A DNA stretch of 64,000 bases from positions 8,157,001 through 8,221,000 of the forward strand of contig CM042560.1 in the NCBI GenBank assembly GCA_023630585.1. Direction: 5' to 3'. Numbering within the stretch: position 1 is the stretch's first letter; each line of letters opens with the position of its first letter. This DNA comes from Cranoglanis bouderius. Taxonomy: Eukaryota; Chordata; Actinopteri; Siluriformes; Cranoglanididae. Shown piece by piece: positions 1-11,084 of the stretch. A program made the position numbers and the translations under genes. Under the pieces are notes generated by a model that saw only the letters and a program-made list of their open reading frames with translations, was not told the origin of the DNA and did no database searches.

Positions 1-303
1 TGACTGAGATACAGTACATGCAAAAAAGAAACATATTTCACTTCAGGAAAGCCTGTAGTTTTTAGACGACATACAGTAGAAAAAGTCTCAATTTCACCAT
101 GTGAAGGGTTTTCCCAGGCACAAAACAATCTCACTGTTACTAGTTTCATTCCCACCTACACAGTAAACACTCCTCCTTGAGGTTTATGTACAGTATATGA
201 GAGCTGAACATCGTGTTTTCGCTCATATCAAAGGTAAAACATTGATAATGGTCTAAATAACAAACACAAGATGGGTTCATGCTAGCAGATGTGTGGGTCT
301 CAC

Positions 304-415
304 CCTGCCATTGATGGTGTCTGGTAGATGGGTTAGTGGTGCCCGCTGTTCCCTCTTCTCCTCCAGCTGCCAGGCGATAACTGTGATATCCCCCACGCGC
401 ACATTTTCCGCTGAA
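304..415 (-). CDS. inpp4a: inpp4a coding exon 6 (last one inside the window)
   Basis: The exon has 112 bases with acceptor GCCTCAG|TTCAGC and donor GGCAGG|GTGAGA. It encodes SAENVRVGDITVIAWQLEE then KREQRAPLTHLPDTINGR, equal to residues 152-188 of the predicted protein. It ends in phase 0; the next exon lies beyond base 1. Confidence 0.9.
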
Positions 416-3400
416 CTGAGGCATAATGAAATAACATTCACTCATCATATTCACTGCAGCTGTTCATGAAAATAATGGGCTACTGGCTAGAAATATAATA
501 TGTATTGTTTTAATGTATTGTTTCCTATATTAGTATACTGAGTGTATTGATGATCTTTCTGAAGTATTCATTAAAATAAAAACTTAAAAATAAACTTCAA
601 AACAACACAAGACCTGTGTTAAAAAGGCTCGTACCTGAGTGGCATGTGGAGCGTGTAGTTCTTGTCCTGCAGTAGTTCTTTCACTGTGAACATCGCTGAG
701 CCTAATAAATACATCTACAGAAAAACAGAGCATGTTTGATGCATTTTCATGATGTTGTATTTTTGATACACGCTCAGAAAAGGGGTTATTTGAATAGTAA
801 AATGTTTTTAGCTTTCTGAAAGTGTTGTACTTAAAACCCTTTCTCATTCAGTTTTAACTTCAAGGCTTCCTCCAGAGGGACAACCATTTTGCTACGAGTA
901 TGGAGAAACAGTACTCTGAAATGTGTTGTTCTTGCACTGCTGTGAGTCACCCTTAAAAGCCTAAAATATTAATTCAAGGTCAGAGCTGGTGGGTTGGACT
1001 TGTGCTGGTGCCTTGGGACTCATACATCATCAAAGACACATCATATTTCATCATGCCACAGCCTTAGGCACCTTATGATTCCTCTAAATGCCAAACACTG
1101 TTATCCCATGCAGTGGTTAATCCATAATAAATAAATAATATGTATAGAGAGAGAGAGACAGAGGCCTAGAGAGGTCACACAGACAAAAGAAGAACTACAG
1201 AGCCTGAGCTAAAACAGGATACAAGGTGAAGGAAATTCATGGTGACATGGTGTTGGAGTATTTCCTGTTGAACAGATGATTGAGAGTTGTGTGGTACTTA
1301 GCAAATATCTAAAATATCTGACAGCCAGAAAATTTATTCTCATCCAGGAAGTGTTTACTAACAGTGTTTGCCTGGTTGTAGTCTCTGCAGCTCTGCCTAT
1401 TATAATGGCATTATAATAATGGTCCCAAACTCTGGAATAGTCTCCTTTTTCACGTGAGGTCCGCTCCATCTTTAGCTATTTTTAAATCTTCTCTTAAAAC
1501 TTATTTTTATTCTTTGTGTTATAATGTTATTTAATGTGATGTATTTGAATGTATTCAAATGTGAATATTTGAATGAATTCCAACTCACATATGTTTATAA
1601 ACCTTTTAGAATTTCTGCCATTTCCGCTTGTTATGTGCTAATTCAAACTTCAGATTGAAACAAGTGGTTGGAAGCCCCACTTCTTAAAAAAATTAAAAAT
1701 AAAAAGTCCTTCTTTCAATGTTTGTGTGTGTTTGTGAGTTTCTCACTGTGCCCTGCGAGCGGTCCTTCACGTCGTACACAGAAAGTTTGATCTGCGTCTG
1801 CTGACTGATAAAGGAATCCTGGAAGAAGGCCACACTGCTTAAGAAGATGGGATTCATTGTGCCCTGAAAAACGGTGAACAGACTCAACAAGACTGGACCA
1901 TGTATCAGCACTGATTTATAAACCTGAACTCTCGCTGAATTCAAATGTTTAGTAGAACTACAGTATGTCCAGATGGCTCTCCTGATGAAAACCTTTGTAT
2001 TGGATATTTTTTTGTAATTCTTTATTGTTGTTTGCTAAGATATCACATAGTACAGTAAGGAATAAAACTAAACTAGAAAATTAAAATGGGATGTGCTGTT
2101 ACAGGAAAATAGTAAGCAACTCCATAGACACAAAGCAGAGTTACTGTTATCACCCCAAAGTTAACCATTTTCAAACATGAAAGTGTCTTATTTCTCATAT
2201 ACAGTGGTGCTTGAAAGTTAGAAATTTCTATATTTCTGCATAAATATGACGTAAATCATCATCAGATTTTCACGCAAGTCTTAAGAGTAGACAAAGAGAA
2301 CCCAATTAAACAAATGAGACAAAAATATTATACTTGGTCATTTATTTATTGAGGAAAATAATCCAATATTACATATCTGTGAGTGGTAAAAGTATGTGAA
2401 CCTCTAGGATTCGCAGTTAATTTGAAGATGAAAGTAGAGTCAGGTGTTTTCAATCAATGGGATGACAATCAGGTGTGAGTGAGCACAGTTTTATTTAAAG
2501 AACAGGAATCTATCAAAGTCATACAGATTATGTACAAATGGAGGAAATTCAATACCATTGTTACCCTCATCAGGAGTGGTCGACCAACAAAGATCACTCC
2601 AAGAGCAAGACTTGTAATAGTCTGTGAGGTCACAAAGAAACCCAGGGTAACTTCTAAGCAACTAAAGGCCTCTCTCACAATGGCTAATGTTAATGTTCAT
2701 GAGTCCACCATCAGGAGAACACTGAACATGTTAATAACGGTGTGCATGGCAGGGCTGCAAGGAGAAAGCCACTGCTCTCCAAAAAGAACATTACTCCCCT
2801 TCTGCAATTTGCTAAAGATCACATAAACCAGCCAGAAGGCGATTGGAAAATGTTTTGTGGATGGACGAGACCAAAATAGAATTTTTGGTTGAAATGAAAG
2901 GGTTTATGTTTGGAGAGAGGAAAACACTGCATTCCAGGATAAGAACCTTATCCCATCTGTAAAACATGGTGGTGGTAGTATCATGGTTTGGGCCTGTCTT
3001 GCTGCATCTCGGCCAGGACGGCTTACCATCACTGATGGAATAAAAAACTCTGAATTATACCAGAGAATTGTAAAGGAAAATGTCAGGACATCTGTCTATG
3101 AACTGAATCTCAAGAGAAAGTGGCTCATGCAATAACACAATGACCCCAAGCACACTTAGTCATTCTACCAAAGAATGGTTAAAGAAGAATAAAGTTAATG
3201 TTTTGGAATGGCCAAGTCAAAGTCCTGAACTTAATTCAATAGAAATGTTGTGGAAGGACCTGAAGCAAGCAGTTCATGTGAGGAAACCCACCAACATCCC
3301 AGAGTTGAGGCTGTTCTGTACTGAGGAATGGGCTAAAATTCCTCCAAGCCGATGTGTAGGACTGACCAACATTTACTGAAAATGTTTAGTTGCAGTTGCT

Positions 3401-3810
3401 GCACAAGGGTGTCACACCAGATACCGAAAGCAAAGGTTCACATACTTTTGCCACTCACAGATATGTAATATTGGATCATTTTCCTCAATAAATAGATGAC
3501 CAAGTATAATATTTTTGTCTCATTTCTTTAATTGGGTTCTCTTTATCTACTTTTAGGACTTGTGTAAAAAAAAAATCTGACGATGTTTTAGGTCACATTT
3601 ATGCAGATATACAGAAAATTCTAAAGGGTTCACAAAGTGTAGGTGTTATATAGGAATTACACCAATTTTGGGGTGAGGCCACTTTAATTACCTCGATGAT
3701 CTCTGTCTGTGCATGCTTGGTCCAGAAGGCTTGAGGTGGAGTTGTACAGCTCACAGCCACAAAGCTGTTAGGTTTACGGTCCAAACACGGAGTAGTCAGC
3801 TCACTGCAAA

Positions 3811-3860
<50 letters not shown>

Positions 3861-4808
3861 ACCAAGGTCACAACAGGGTGAGATTTTTCCGTAAAGCATC
3901 CAGTATATACAAAACAGACATGGCTGCAAAGAAAGGCCCCTCACTGCATACTGGACTGTATTTGAAGAGACACAGAGCAGAGCAGAGAGTCTTTAAGCTT
4001 CAAGAACATAAGCTTTTAGCCAGGCACTGCCACTGACCTCCTATATACACAGACACACCTACAATATTCCCTTCTGGACAGCCTCACACAGACTGAGGTT
4101 TAAAACTTTTCTGTGCACTAGTGTCTCCATTAAGACATCAGGGTGATATCAGAATAACACACACCAGAGGGATGGAGGCCAGAACTCTCGGCTAATGGGT
4201 GAGCTAATACCTGAATGGATGTGACCTTTGTGATGCAAATGAAGGTACAATTTCATAAGATGATACAGAGAACATGTACTGACCGAGGCTGAACTCCAAC
4301 ACAGGCTCGTCTGGGTCCTGACTATTCCCTAAAAGGAAGAATAAGAGGATTGTGAATTTTTGTTTTTAGAAATATCTTTGCTGTTCCATTGGGAAGAGGC
4401 TGCCTAGGAAACAGTATTTTCTGTGTGCTATTCATATATTTCATACTCAAAGGCAAAATTCATTCAAATGTTCCTCATTCAGATTCTCCTTTTCTGTTCT
4501 AGTTTTAGCTTTAGCTAGTTTTGCTTGGGTGTTGCATGTGTGCTAATGATGTGATAGCACGCTTAATAGTTTAAGAAAACTGAAGGCCAAAAGCAGGGGA
4601 GAAAAAAAATACCTGAGAAATTGCATGTCGTTACAAAAGTATTCTTTTGGTGTATTTATATGTTACTTGAGTATTATTACAATGGAATATTTGTACGCTT
4701 AATTTCCAAGAAAAAAAAAACTTATTTAGACCTTCAATTCTAAAAGGTATCTTCTCTCATCTAACTATACGCTATCTATCTATATATCTATCTATCTATC
4801 TATCTATA

Positions 4809-4842
<34 letters not shown>

Positions 4843-4855
4843 GGTGTGTGTGTAT

Positions 4856-4896
<41 letters not shown>

Positions 4897-4897
4897 C

Positions 4898-4940
<43 letters not shown>

Positions 4941-6586
4941 CAGTCGGATGGGCTCAGTTTAGCATCTAATCATTGCAGTTTTGCATCCAAACAAGTTCAT
5001 CAAGGTAGAAAAAACTATTAAAAATATGCCAATTTGTCACTTGTGGTCCCCTTCTCACTATAACAACACCATACAGTGGCGCATGATTCCCAAACCATGA
5101 TACTACCACCACCAAGTTTCAGAGATGGGATAAGGTTCTTATGCTGGAATGCAGCGTTTTCATTTCTCCAAACATAACGCTTCTTCAAGTAATTTAGCCT
5201 GTTTTCTTTGCTAATGCCAAGACTAGCATGGATTCCAGTAGCCTACATAAATTGGCTAGGCAGAAAGGCAAATTGTAGCTAATGGGAAATAAGCTAGTAG
5301 TAAATATTGTTTATTTTCATGATACTTCACCCTATAATTAAATCATTATCAAACTATGTAGCCATGATTAAGACAACCTTAGGCAACCTTACAGAGACTG
5401 AATAATGGCATTGTTATGCCACAAAATGGCATAGTTGCTTTTTTAGATAAGTAATAAAAGTTACTTTTTACATGAAAACCTGATGATATAATTTCATCAC
5501 TTAAATCGTTTACTTTATACACTTTAATATTTGAGTACATTTAAAAATAGCTTTTGAGTTTCACTTGAGCATAATTTTTGGCTGAATACTTCTACTTTTA
5601 ATTGAATAAGATTTTGACACATGATCTAGGCCTATACGTTCACTTAGTTACAATTCTATCAGTACTTTTCCACCCCTGGAAACTCTACCAATCTAGGCCT
5701 GTTTTTCCCCTACATTTTCTGGAGATTTGATGTTGGAAAAAAGAATTTAATTTATGAAACATTTGTGTACCAATTACAAATTACATTTGTGTATCAAAGC
5801 CAAAAATTTCTAACAAGCTCTCATTGGAGTCACTTTATCTGTGATCAATTTGATGCAAACACCACTGAACGTTCATTGTGTCTGTGACTATATTAAAATT
5901 GGCTTATATTTGAATGCATTCAAACGCTACACAATCTGTACAGGATTTCGTGGACTTTTTTTTGTGATTGTCGTGGCCAAAAATGCTTGATTTTGCTGCG
6001 TTTTTTAACCCCCAAAACTTTTCGTTGAATACTTGAATTGGCGAAATTGCACGAAATTGTTTTGCACGGCCTTTCGCAGTGATGTTTGTTGGTAGATGAG
6101 ACTTTTTAGCTCTACTCATGATGTCATCACAACACGCATTCAGTCAAAGCCCTCTTCTATTCATGTGCGTCGAACATGAGAGGAAGAGGGTAATAGAAGA
6201 GGGCTTTGACTGAATGCGTGTTGTGATGTCACATCACGCGTCTTGGCCCAAATCTGCGGTAATTTTGAAAAACGACAAGCTCCTCCAAATATCGTAGAGT
6301 TTGCTTGATTTTGCATTCATTTTTCAAATACCTGAATTCAAATGCAATGTTTAAAAGTAAGTTTACAGCCCTATGTCATATAGCTATTTTCAAAATATAA
6401 TACCATCAAAAGCTTGACGATTACCGAGAGTATGATGTAATAGTGTGCACTATTCTCACTGATATTCAGTATATATTACTGTAGAGGAGTCTGACCTGCC
6501 AGTGCCAAGCCAAGCATCTCAGAGGAGATGTCCAGCGTGGAAGCTCTGTACACAGACCACGGACGCTGCCGCTCTCTCACCGACAT
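304..6586 (-). CDS. inpp4a: INPP4A, type I inositol polyphosphate 4-phosphatase, N-terminal six coding exons (partial)
   Basis: The product removes the 4-phosphate from phosphatidylinositol 3,4-bisphosphate on endosomal and plasma membranes, giving PI3P. Six exons (6586-6496, 4328-4284, 3810-3692, 1863-1747, 714-635, 415-304) join in one frame to 564 bases, 188 codons. Diagnostic stretches recalled from vertebrate INPP4A are [65 protein letters not shown] and SAENVRVGDITVI. The INPP4B sequence I recall differs at these places, so the A paralogue is preferred. Residues from about 37 onward form the C2 lipid-binding region. The catalytic CX5R segment lies near the C terminus and is outside the window. 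Every junction has GT-AG ends and compatible phase. The gene runs off the left edge; bases 1-303 are intron. Whether this is one of two teleost inpp4a duplicates cannot be told. Confidence 0.93.
416..634 (-). other. inpp4a intron 5
   Basis: Short 219-base intron. Nothing beyond its splice sites was recognised. Confidence 0.75.
635..714 (-). CDS. inpp4a: inpp4a coding exon 5
   Basis: The exon has 80 bases with acceptor CTGTAG|ATG and donor CTCAG|GTACGA. It encodes MYLLGSAMFTVKELLQDKN then YTLHMPL, the later C2 strands. The split codon AG|T joins to exon 6 as Ser, where the mammalian protein has Arg-Ser. Confidence 0.91.
715..1746 (-). other. inpp4a intron 4, no recognised element
   Basis: AT-rich intron with a short GA tract near 1148-1160. 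The open frames here are short and carry no recognisable motif. Confidence 0.6.
1747..1863 (-). CDS. inpp4a: inpp4a coding exon 4
   Basis: The exon has 117 bases, exactly 39 codons, phase 0 at both ends. Acceptor TTTTCAG|GGCACAATG and donor GGCACA|GTGAGA. It encodes GTMNPIFLSSVAFFQDSF then [21 protein letters not shown], the central strands of the C2 domain. Confidence 0.93.
2201..3640 (+). mobile_element. Tc1/mariner element, decayed DD34E copy, right end truncated (family 1)
   Basis: The left terminus reads cagtggtgcttgaaagtt after a TA. The right part, with its caataaataga and 'attctaaagggttcac' inverted-repeat remnant, stops near 3640 without the terminal bases. Between them, plus-strand remnants of a transposase can be read: the helix-turn-helix part around 2530-2730 (TSKQLKASLTMANVNVHEST) and the C-terminal part at 3140-3379 (VLEWPSQSPELNSIEMLWKD). 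Stops and frameshifts break the frame, for example a TAA at the catalytic 'HDNDPKHT' region near 3133. The element lies in inpp4a intron 3, antisense to the gene. A second copy is at 21141-22306. Confidence 0.9.
2479..3379 (+). pseudogene. Tc1-like transposase remnant (family 1)
   Basis: Readable segments are the second helix-turn-helix (IRSGRPTKITPRARLVIV, a GRP hook then a DNA-binding helix), the KHGGGSIMVWACLA region near 2965, and the WPSQSPELNSIEMLW motif with the third catalytic acidic residue. At least one nonsense change and frameshifts separate them, so no transposase can be made. Confidence 0.85.
3692..3810 (-). CDS. inpp4a: inpp4a coding exon 3
   Basis: This 119-base exon encodes [19 protein letters not shown] followed by [20 protein letters not shown], the start of the C2 region. 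Its acceptor is unusual: on the coding strand the intron ends in about 23 GT dinucleotides and then AG (3813-3858 on the plus strand). The alternative AG seven bases downstream would create an immediate stop, so 3810 is chosen. The donor is GAG|GTAATT. The decayed Tc1 element at 2201-3640 ends only about 50 bases downstream. Confidence 0.92.
3813..3858. repeat. (CA)n microsatellite forming an inpp4a splice acceptor tract
   Basis: About 23 CA units. On the gene strand this is (GT)n directly followed by AG, so it takes the place of the pyrimidine tract of exon 3. Confidence 0.95.
4284..4328 (-). CDS. inpp4a: inpp4a coding exon 2
   Basis: This is a 45-base micro-exon with acceptor CTTTTAG|GG and donor CTCG|GTCAGT. 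It encodes GNSQDPDEPVLEFSL, matching the GNIQDPDEPILEFSL stretch recalled for mammalian INPP4A. The phases (1 in, 1 out) fit both neighbouring exons. Confidence 0.9.
4329..5084. other. inpp4a intron 1, left part, with compound microsatellite
   Basis: Apart from the microsatellite at 4765-4936 nothing was recognised. Confidence 0.5.
4765..4936. repeat. Compound microsatellite (TATC)n-(TA)n-(TG)n-(TA)n
   Basis: Blocks of tatc, then ta, then tg, then ta follow one another without interruption. The two TA blocks flanking the TG block could pair. Confidence 0.95.
5085..5190 (-). mobile_element. Tc1 family 1 fragment
   Basis: Read on the minus strand this matches the transposase segment 'tttggagaaatgaaaacgct' through 'ccatgatactaccaccacc' (KHGGG-SIMVW region) of the elements at 2201 and 21141. 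Only about 100 bases remain. Confidence 0.8.
5925..6335 (-). mobile_element. TIR DNA transposon fragment carrying a long palindrome (family CG)
   Basis: Minus-strand copy of the repeat at 12216-12580. A shared peptide opens both: SHLPTNITAK after MS(R/T)AK(K/R), here at 6119-6060. One terminus, aggatttcg preceded by caatctgtac, is at 5932-5950. The part 6121-6231 is a near-perfect inverted repeat that the other copy lacks. The peptide faintly recalls the N terminus of CGGBP1-like, hAT-derived proteins; this is a weak guess. Confidence 0.65.
6121..6231. repeat. Palindrome with about 40-base arms
   Basis: The arm beginning 'gtcatcacaacacgcattca' at about 6123 is the reverse complement of the arm ending 'gaatgcgtgttgtgatgtca' at about 6231. 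The loop of about 25 bases contains tgtgcgtcgaacatgag. Confidence 0.9.
6496..6586 (-). CDS. inpp4a: inpp4a coding exon 1
   Basis: This exon is 91 bases, 30 codons plus one base. The ATG at 6586-6584 opens MSVRERQRPWSVYRASTLD and the exon ends LGLALAG at donor CAG|GTCAGA. The RAST-D-MLGL-LAG core matches vertebrate INPP4A, while the first dozen residues do not. The next bases 5' of the ATG read TTGGCAG|G, a possible acceptor with a weak pyrimidine tract, so the exon probably has only a short 5' leader. Confidence 0.88.
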
Positions 6587-7126
6587 CCTGCCAAGGTGTG
6601 TTTAAGCTGGAGAAGCAGCAGTGAAGAAGCACACACCTCCAAGCACACACTCCTCAGGGCAGGCTTGGGGCAGCTTACTTCTCAGTCAGCTGAAACAGAA
6701 AATGAACACAGACTTAAACAGAAGAATTAAAACAAACAAACAAACAAACCAAAAAAACAGCACACGAACTGTGGTAAAGGCCAAAATTGGTTCATCTTCA
6801 ATATGCAAACTGTTTTATCCTGGTTTGGGTTGTGGGGAATCCAGAGATTTAGAGTACTGGCATGCATTAGAATATAAGACGTGTAGCAAGCACTAGCATC
6901 GACTTTAATTAAAACATACTGTTTAAAAAATGATTAACAATGCACTGGCAATGTTTTTTTGAAGAAGAAAAATCTAGAAAGTCATAGTCAATAATGTCGG
7001 GGATTGAGCTGCTTAAGCTGCGTGAGCTGAAGCTGAACAGTGAATGAACGTCGGTAAACTGAAGCGCTTTACTAGCGGGTTAATTAACTCACCCAAACAC
7101 ATTCTATACACATATGAGATTAATCA

Positions 7127-7590
7127 GACATTTACACAACATAAACCTGATATTACAACTCGCTTCTGCAAAAAATGACGTGAATGTACAAGTGAACTTG
7201 AACTTAAGTAAGGCGCTAGGTAGAATGGTAAGTCACGTTGTGAATACGCTCTTTCCGCAACGCACTAAAACACAGATAATGCATAACTAAAGCATAAAGA
7301 ATTCAAAATGTTGTATTACAGTCCATTTTATTTATTGTTTTGTTTGTGTGGTTTTATTTTATTTACGTTTCATTTATTTAGGATATTAATTTATTTTTGA
7401 CATTCCAATTCCAATGTCTGAATATTCTTAAGAATTAAAAGTTCATTGCTCTTTGAAAGGGTGTACCTCCATTATTATGCTATTATATTATCATTATCAT
7501 TTATTAGCATCGGTGGCATAAAATGGTCTTAAAATGACAATAATATCGTTTATGGCAAATATTTCTGGGACAATATATCGTCCAACAAAA
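7127..7590 (+). repeat. Dispersed repeat, copy 1 (pair with 18618-19050)
   Basis: It runs from 'ttacacaacataaacctgat' to 'tttctgggacaatatatcgt'. It aligns base for base with 18618-19050 with scattered substitutions and small indels. The end 'gacaatatatcgtccaacaa' recalls ends of fish hAT elements, but no terminal repeat or target duplication was found. Confidence 0.85.
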
Positions 7591-7611
7591 GTGGTCATCG
7601 AGACAGGCCTA

Positions 7612-7722
7612 AGGGAGAGCATGTGAAACTCCACATAGACAGTAACCCGAGCTCAGGATCAAACAAGGCACCCTGGAGCTGTGAGGCGGCAACACTACCC
7701 GCTGCTCCACCGTGCCAGCCTT
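7612..7722 (+). repeat. LINE/SINE 3'-end fragment (second retroposon family)
   Basis: It contains 'acagtaacccgagctcagga', 'ggagctgtgaggcggcaaca' and 'gctgctccaccgtgcc', shared with the longer copy at 38938-39215 and, reversed, 23693-23860. Confidence 0.75.
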
Positions 7723-8544
7723 GATTTATTAATGACGTACATCAAGCAGTCGTTAGTATGGTCACTGCACTAGGTAGGCAACCAGCAGTGAATTTGAGCC
7801 TGTAACACCCGCTACTGTTATTTTCAACCGCTACACATATTTTCAAGTGTCCTTACAACGTAATCTCGGTAGCTCAGGATTCTTTGTTGTCCCATAATGC
7901 ACTGCTAATTTGAACACTGAGAAGGTGCTGAGAAGTGAGCTGGTTTACAAAATCCAACTGAAATGAAATGACATAAAATTTAACTATGCAATCTCCAATT
8001 TTTACGAAGAGGTAATGCTGTTAAGCGATCTTGTTCAGTTAATTGAGTGTTCCCAATAACCATTATTGGGCACTAAATGATAGCTCAGGCCATTATGTTA
8101 TGCTTTCTAGCAACTCATATTTGTCTGTTTATGTATACACAATGTACAGTGTCTCAACAATACATTCTTATGACGACCGCTACGTGTTAGGATGACGAGT
8201 CAGGGTGGACAAACCAATAGCTCGGGCAGCCTGAAACAAGCAGATTTCCTGTCTGAGAGAAAACACTATGCTATGACCCTCTTCTAAAATATGAAACTCT
8301 TTACATTGAATGGTAAAAATGATAAACTTGTGTTTTCATGTGAGTAATATTTCAATTTGTAATAACAGCCATAAATTCTGTAGTTTGTATGACAACTCGA
8401 TGGGTTGAAAATGACTGATGGTCTCTAATGAACGATTAGTCTGACAGATTAGATTTTTTCACTTTAAAACCCAACTCATATCACGAAGTATGCGCTTTAT
8501 GCACTTTTGGGCTGTAGCATAGTGTTTCACAGACAGCATACACA

Positions 8545-8785
8545 ATATATACTGTCCCCTCAGGGTATTGGAACGGCAAGGCCAATTCTTTTGTTGACGA
8601 TAGATCAGAATTACAGCTTTACTTTCCTAATATTTACAGCTAGATGTGTTAAACAACTTAGAACATGGCACCTTTGGTGGCAGACCACCCAGCAAAATAT
8701 AGGGTCAGATATTTTAAAAGTAAAGTAAATGATAATTAATATTTGGTTGCATATCCCTTGCTTTCAATAGCTGCATCCGGTACTT
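8545..8785 (-). mobile_element. Tc1 family 5 fragment (terminal 240 bases)
   Basis: The terminus 'cccctcagggtattggaac' and the following bases, including 'agatgtgttaaacaactta' and 'atatttggttgcatatccct', match in reverse the right end of the element at 56800-57992 and the ends of 44286-45475. Confidence 0.8.
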
Positions 8786-10563
8786 TTTAATGAATGACGT
8801 GTGTCAAGTCATTAAGTCTCCATCCTGCTTTTGGTCTTTCCCAAAAAGAGTCGATTCACCGATTCCAGGCATTAAAAGTCTTTTAGTTAGCGAGAGTGAA
8901 ATGCAGATAAGACATATAGCTGCTGTGACAGATTATCTCATAAATGTCTGTATTGCAGTTAATGACATTAAATTAAGCCTGGAAGAGTTCTGTAGTAGTA
9001 TTAGTTGATTGAAATGCTGCAAAGAAATATTTATTTTTTGTATTTAACATATTTTATAATAATATAAGTAACTGATTAACCAAATAATTGTTAGTCGTAG
9101 CTCTAGTGGAAACGCGACATAAAGTGCAGTGCAAAGCCGTCATATAAGTCACGTGCTAGCACAATGCACACTCTATCCAGACTTGTACATCTTTTACGTG
9201 AGATGTGAAGGCACACTCGGTTTCCATAAATCTGTTTTAATGCACTTAACTAGCTAACTAGCTCTCCATACTTGATTAAGTCTAGTAAATTAGGATTGTG
9301 GGCGACCAAAACATGGTCCTGGGCAGCACACTGGGGCTTTTACTTACCCATTTGTCCATCCTGGCAGTCCTTATCAGAATTAAAGCAAACACTAGTGTTT
9401 GCGATACAGCCTGTATGTGTCTCACTACATGAGTCATGGAGAAATCAATGCTGTCTCAAGCCCCAAAAATGAACCTGTGAGCTTACTGAAATTAAATCTG
9501 TGCCTGTAGTCTGAAATAAAGCAAAATCCACAAACCCAATTCAAACAAGAGAGCATATGCCATTATTATAAAGGTCATCGTCTAAACCACTGAATATTTT
9601 AAGACATAACACTGCACAAAACAGCCTAGTATACAGTATAGCCATAAAATACTGCTATGACTAGTATGTCCATCTTTATGAGGAGAGGATGATGAGTATA
9701 GCTAGCTCTGCAAGGCGTCAGAGTCCTCTGAGTCAGACATGAAGAGCAGCATGGAACGAGTGCAACACACACACACACAATTAGTCATGCACAAATACAC
9801 GGTGTACACCCACACACAACAAGTGCAGCATTAAGGGCGCATACCATGTATATTTATTTCTGTTAATAAAGGGTGTTGGGTGTGTGTGGACTTCCTGCAC
9901 GGCAAGTTCATATCATATCTATGATATCATACGCACGATAAGTAGAGCAGTAATGGAATGAAAAATGAGAGGAGAAATGAGAAGAAAAATCAGAACTGAA
10001 AGAGCATTAGGACAGTTTACACACTCCTTGTTTCTCCAATCTCTCTGTAGCTACATAATTCATTTCTTTTTCAGAGAGAGAGAAAGGCAAGAAGTTCATT
10101 ACCTCCAGTCAGAGGTAGCAAATCCATCGATTTGATAATTCACTGACTGTGGCACGGTGTGAAGGGTCCTGCTTGTAGTTTTATGTTTCGTGTCCCACGC
10201 TGTTTTGAAGTTGGCTCTGTAAAAGCACAGACTGAGCATACTGAATGAGCAAGTTTCTGACTGGCTGTTCAGCCTAGTGAGTCAGTACAGAAAAAAAAAA
10301 AAAAAAGAAGCAAGCAAACAAGACTCTCGAGCTTCTCAAAACTGAGTAAAATACAACAAAATGCAAGGCAAAGCTGTAATTTAGCTTCACCTTTAGCACA
10401 ATGCACTTGTACCTTGCAGTTAAACACATATATAATGAAAATAAAGATGCTACTCAGACATGAAGAAACATATTTTACCACAGTTAAGTAGCTATCAGAT
10501 GAAAGTGTATACTGCAATTTTTACTAATTAACCAATAATTGAAAAAAAAAAAAAAATAAAATA
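8786..10563. other. No recognised gene or element
   Basis: Intronic sequence with a short CA run near 9768-9780 and homopolymer tracts. Open frames are short and lack motifs. Confidence 0.5.
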
Positions 10564-11082
10564 CAGTACTGTGCAAATGTTTTAGGCACATGCAAAGAAA
10601 TGCTGTAGAGCAAAGATGCCTTCAAAATAAACAAATTAAATGTTCTACATAATTTTTTTTTTTTACCGTAAAGAGCAGTAAACAGTAGTAAATGAAACAG
10701 AGTCAATATTTGGTGTGACAAAAAGATAAAAATAAAAATAGTAGTCTCCGGTACAATTTGTGTACCGGAGCATCTTGCAGAACCAGCCACAGTTCTTCTG
10801 GAGACTTTGACTTTCGCACTCGCTTCTTATTTTTGCAGCAAAACCCAGCAGCCTTCATTGTGTTTTTTGTATGAAAAGTGGTCTCTTACGTAATATGCTG
10901 CTTTCTTTAATGACATACAAACATTTTTTTGTAACATTTAATTTTGTGCTAGAAAACTAATGTTTGGGAATCTAAAATGTTTTTTGTACTGACTTGATAA
11001 TCTAGAAGTCATAAAATAAAAAAATCTATAACAAAGTTTGTACTAAAAAAAATAGGGTGCCTAAAACCTTTGCACAGTACTG
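10564..11082 (-). mobile_element. Deletion derivative of a DD38E Tc1 family (family 4), complete with TIRs
   Basis: TA flanks both sides (10562-10563 and 11083-11084). The ends read cagtactgtgcaaatgtttt and, reversed, cagtactgtgcaaaggtttt: 26 bases with one mismatch. Inside, the minus strand carries only the transposase tail (tcacaccaaatattgactct, the HTKY-stop end). The 3' sequence and terminus agree with the longer copy at 42340-43007, so this is a non-autonomous derivative. Confidence 0.85.
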
Positions 11083-11084
11083 TA

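Noticed and set aside
3599..3871. 90-codon minus-strand frame read as a unit
   Set aside because: It contains inpp4a exon 3, but runs through the (GT)n tract and into both introns; only 3692-3810 is coding.
304..6586. INPP4B instead of INPP4A
   Set aside because: Stretches such as [24 protein letters not shown] and SQGTMYLL fit the A paralogue as I recall it; the B paralogue differs at these positions.
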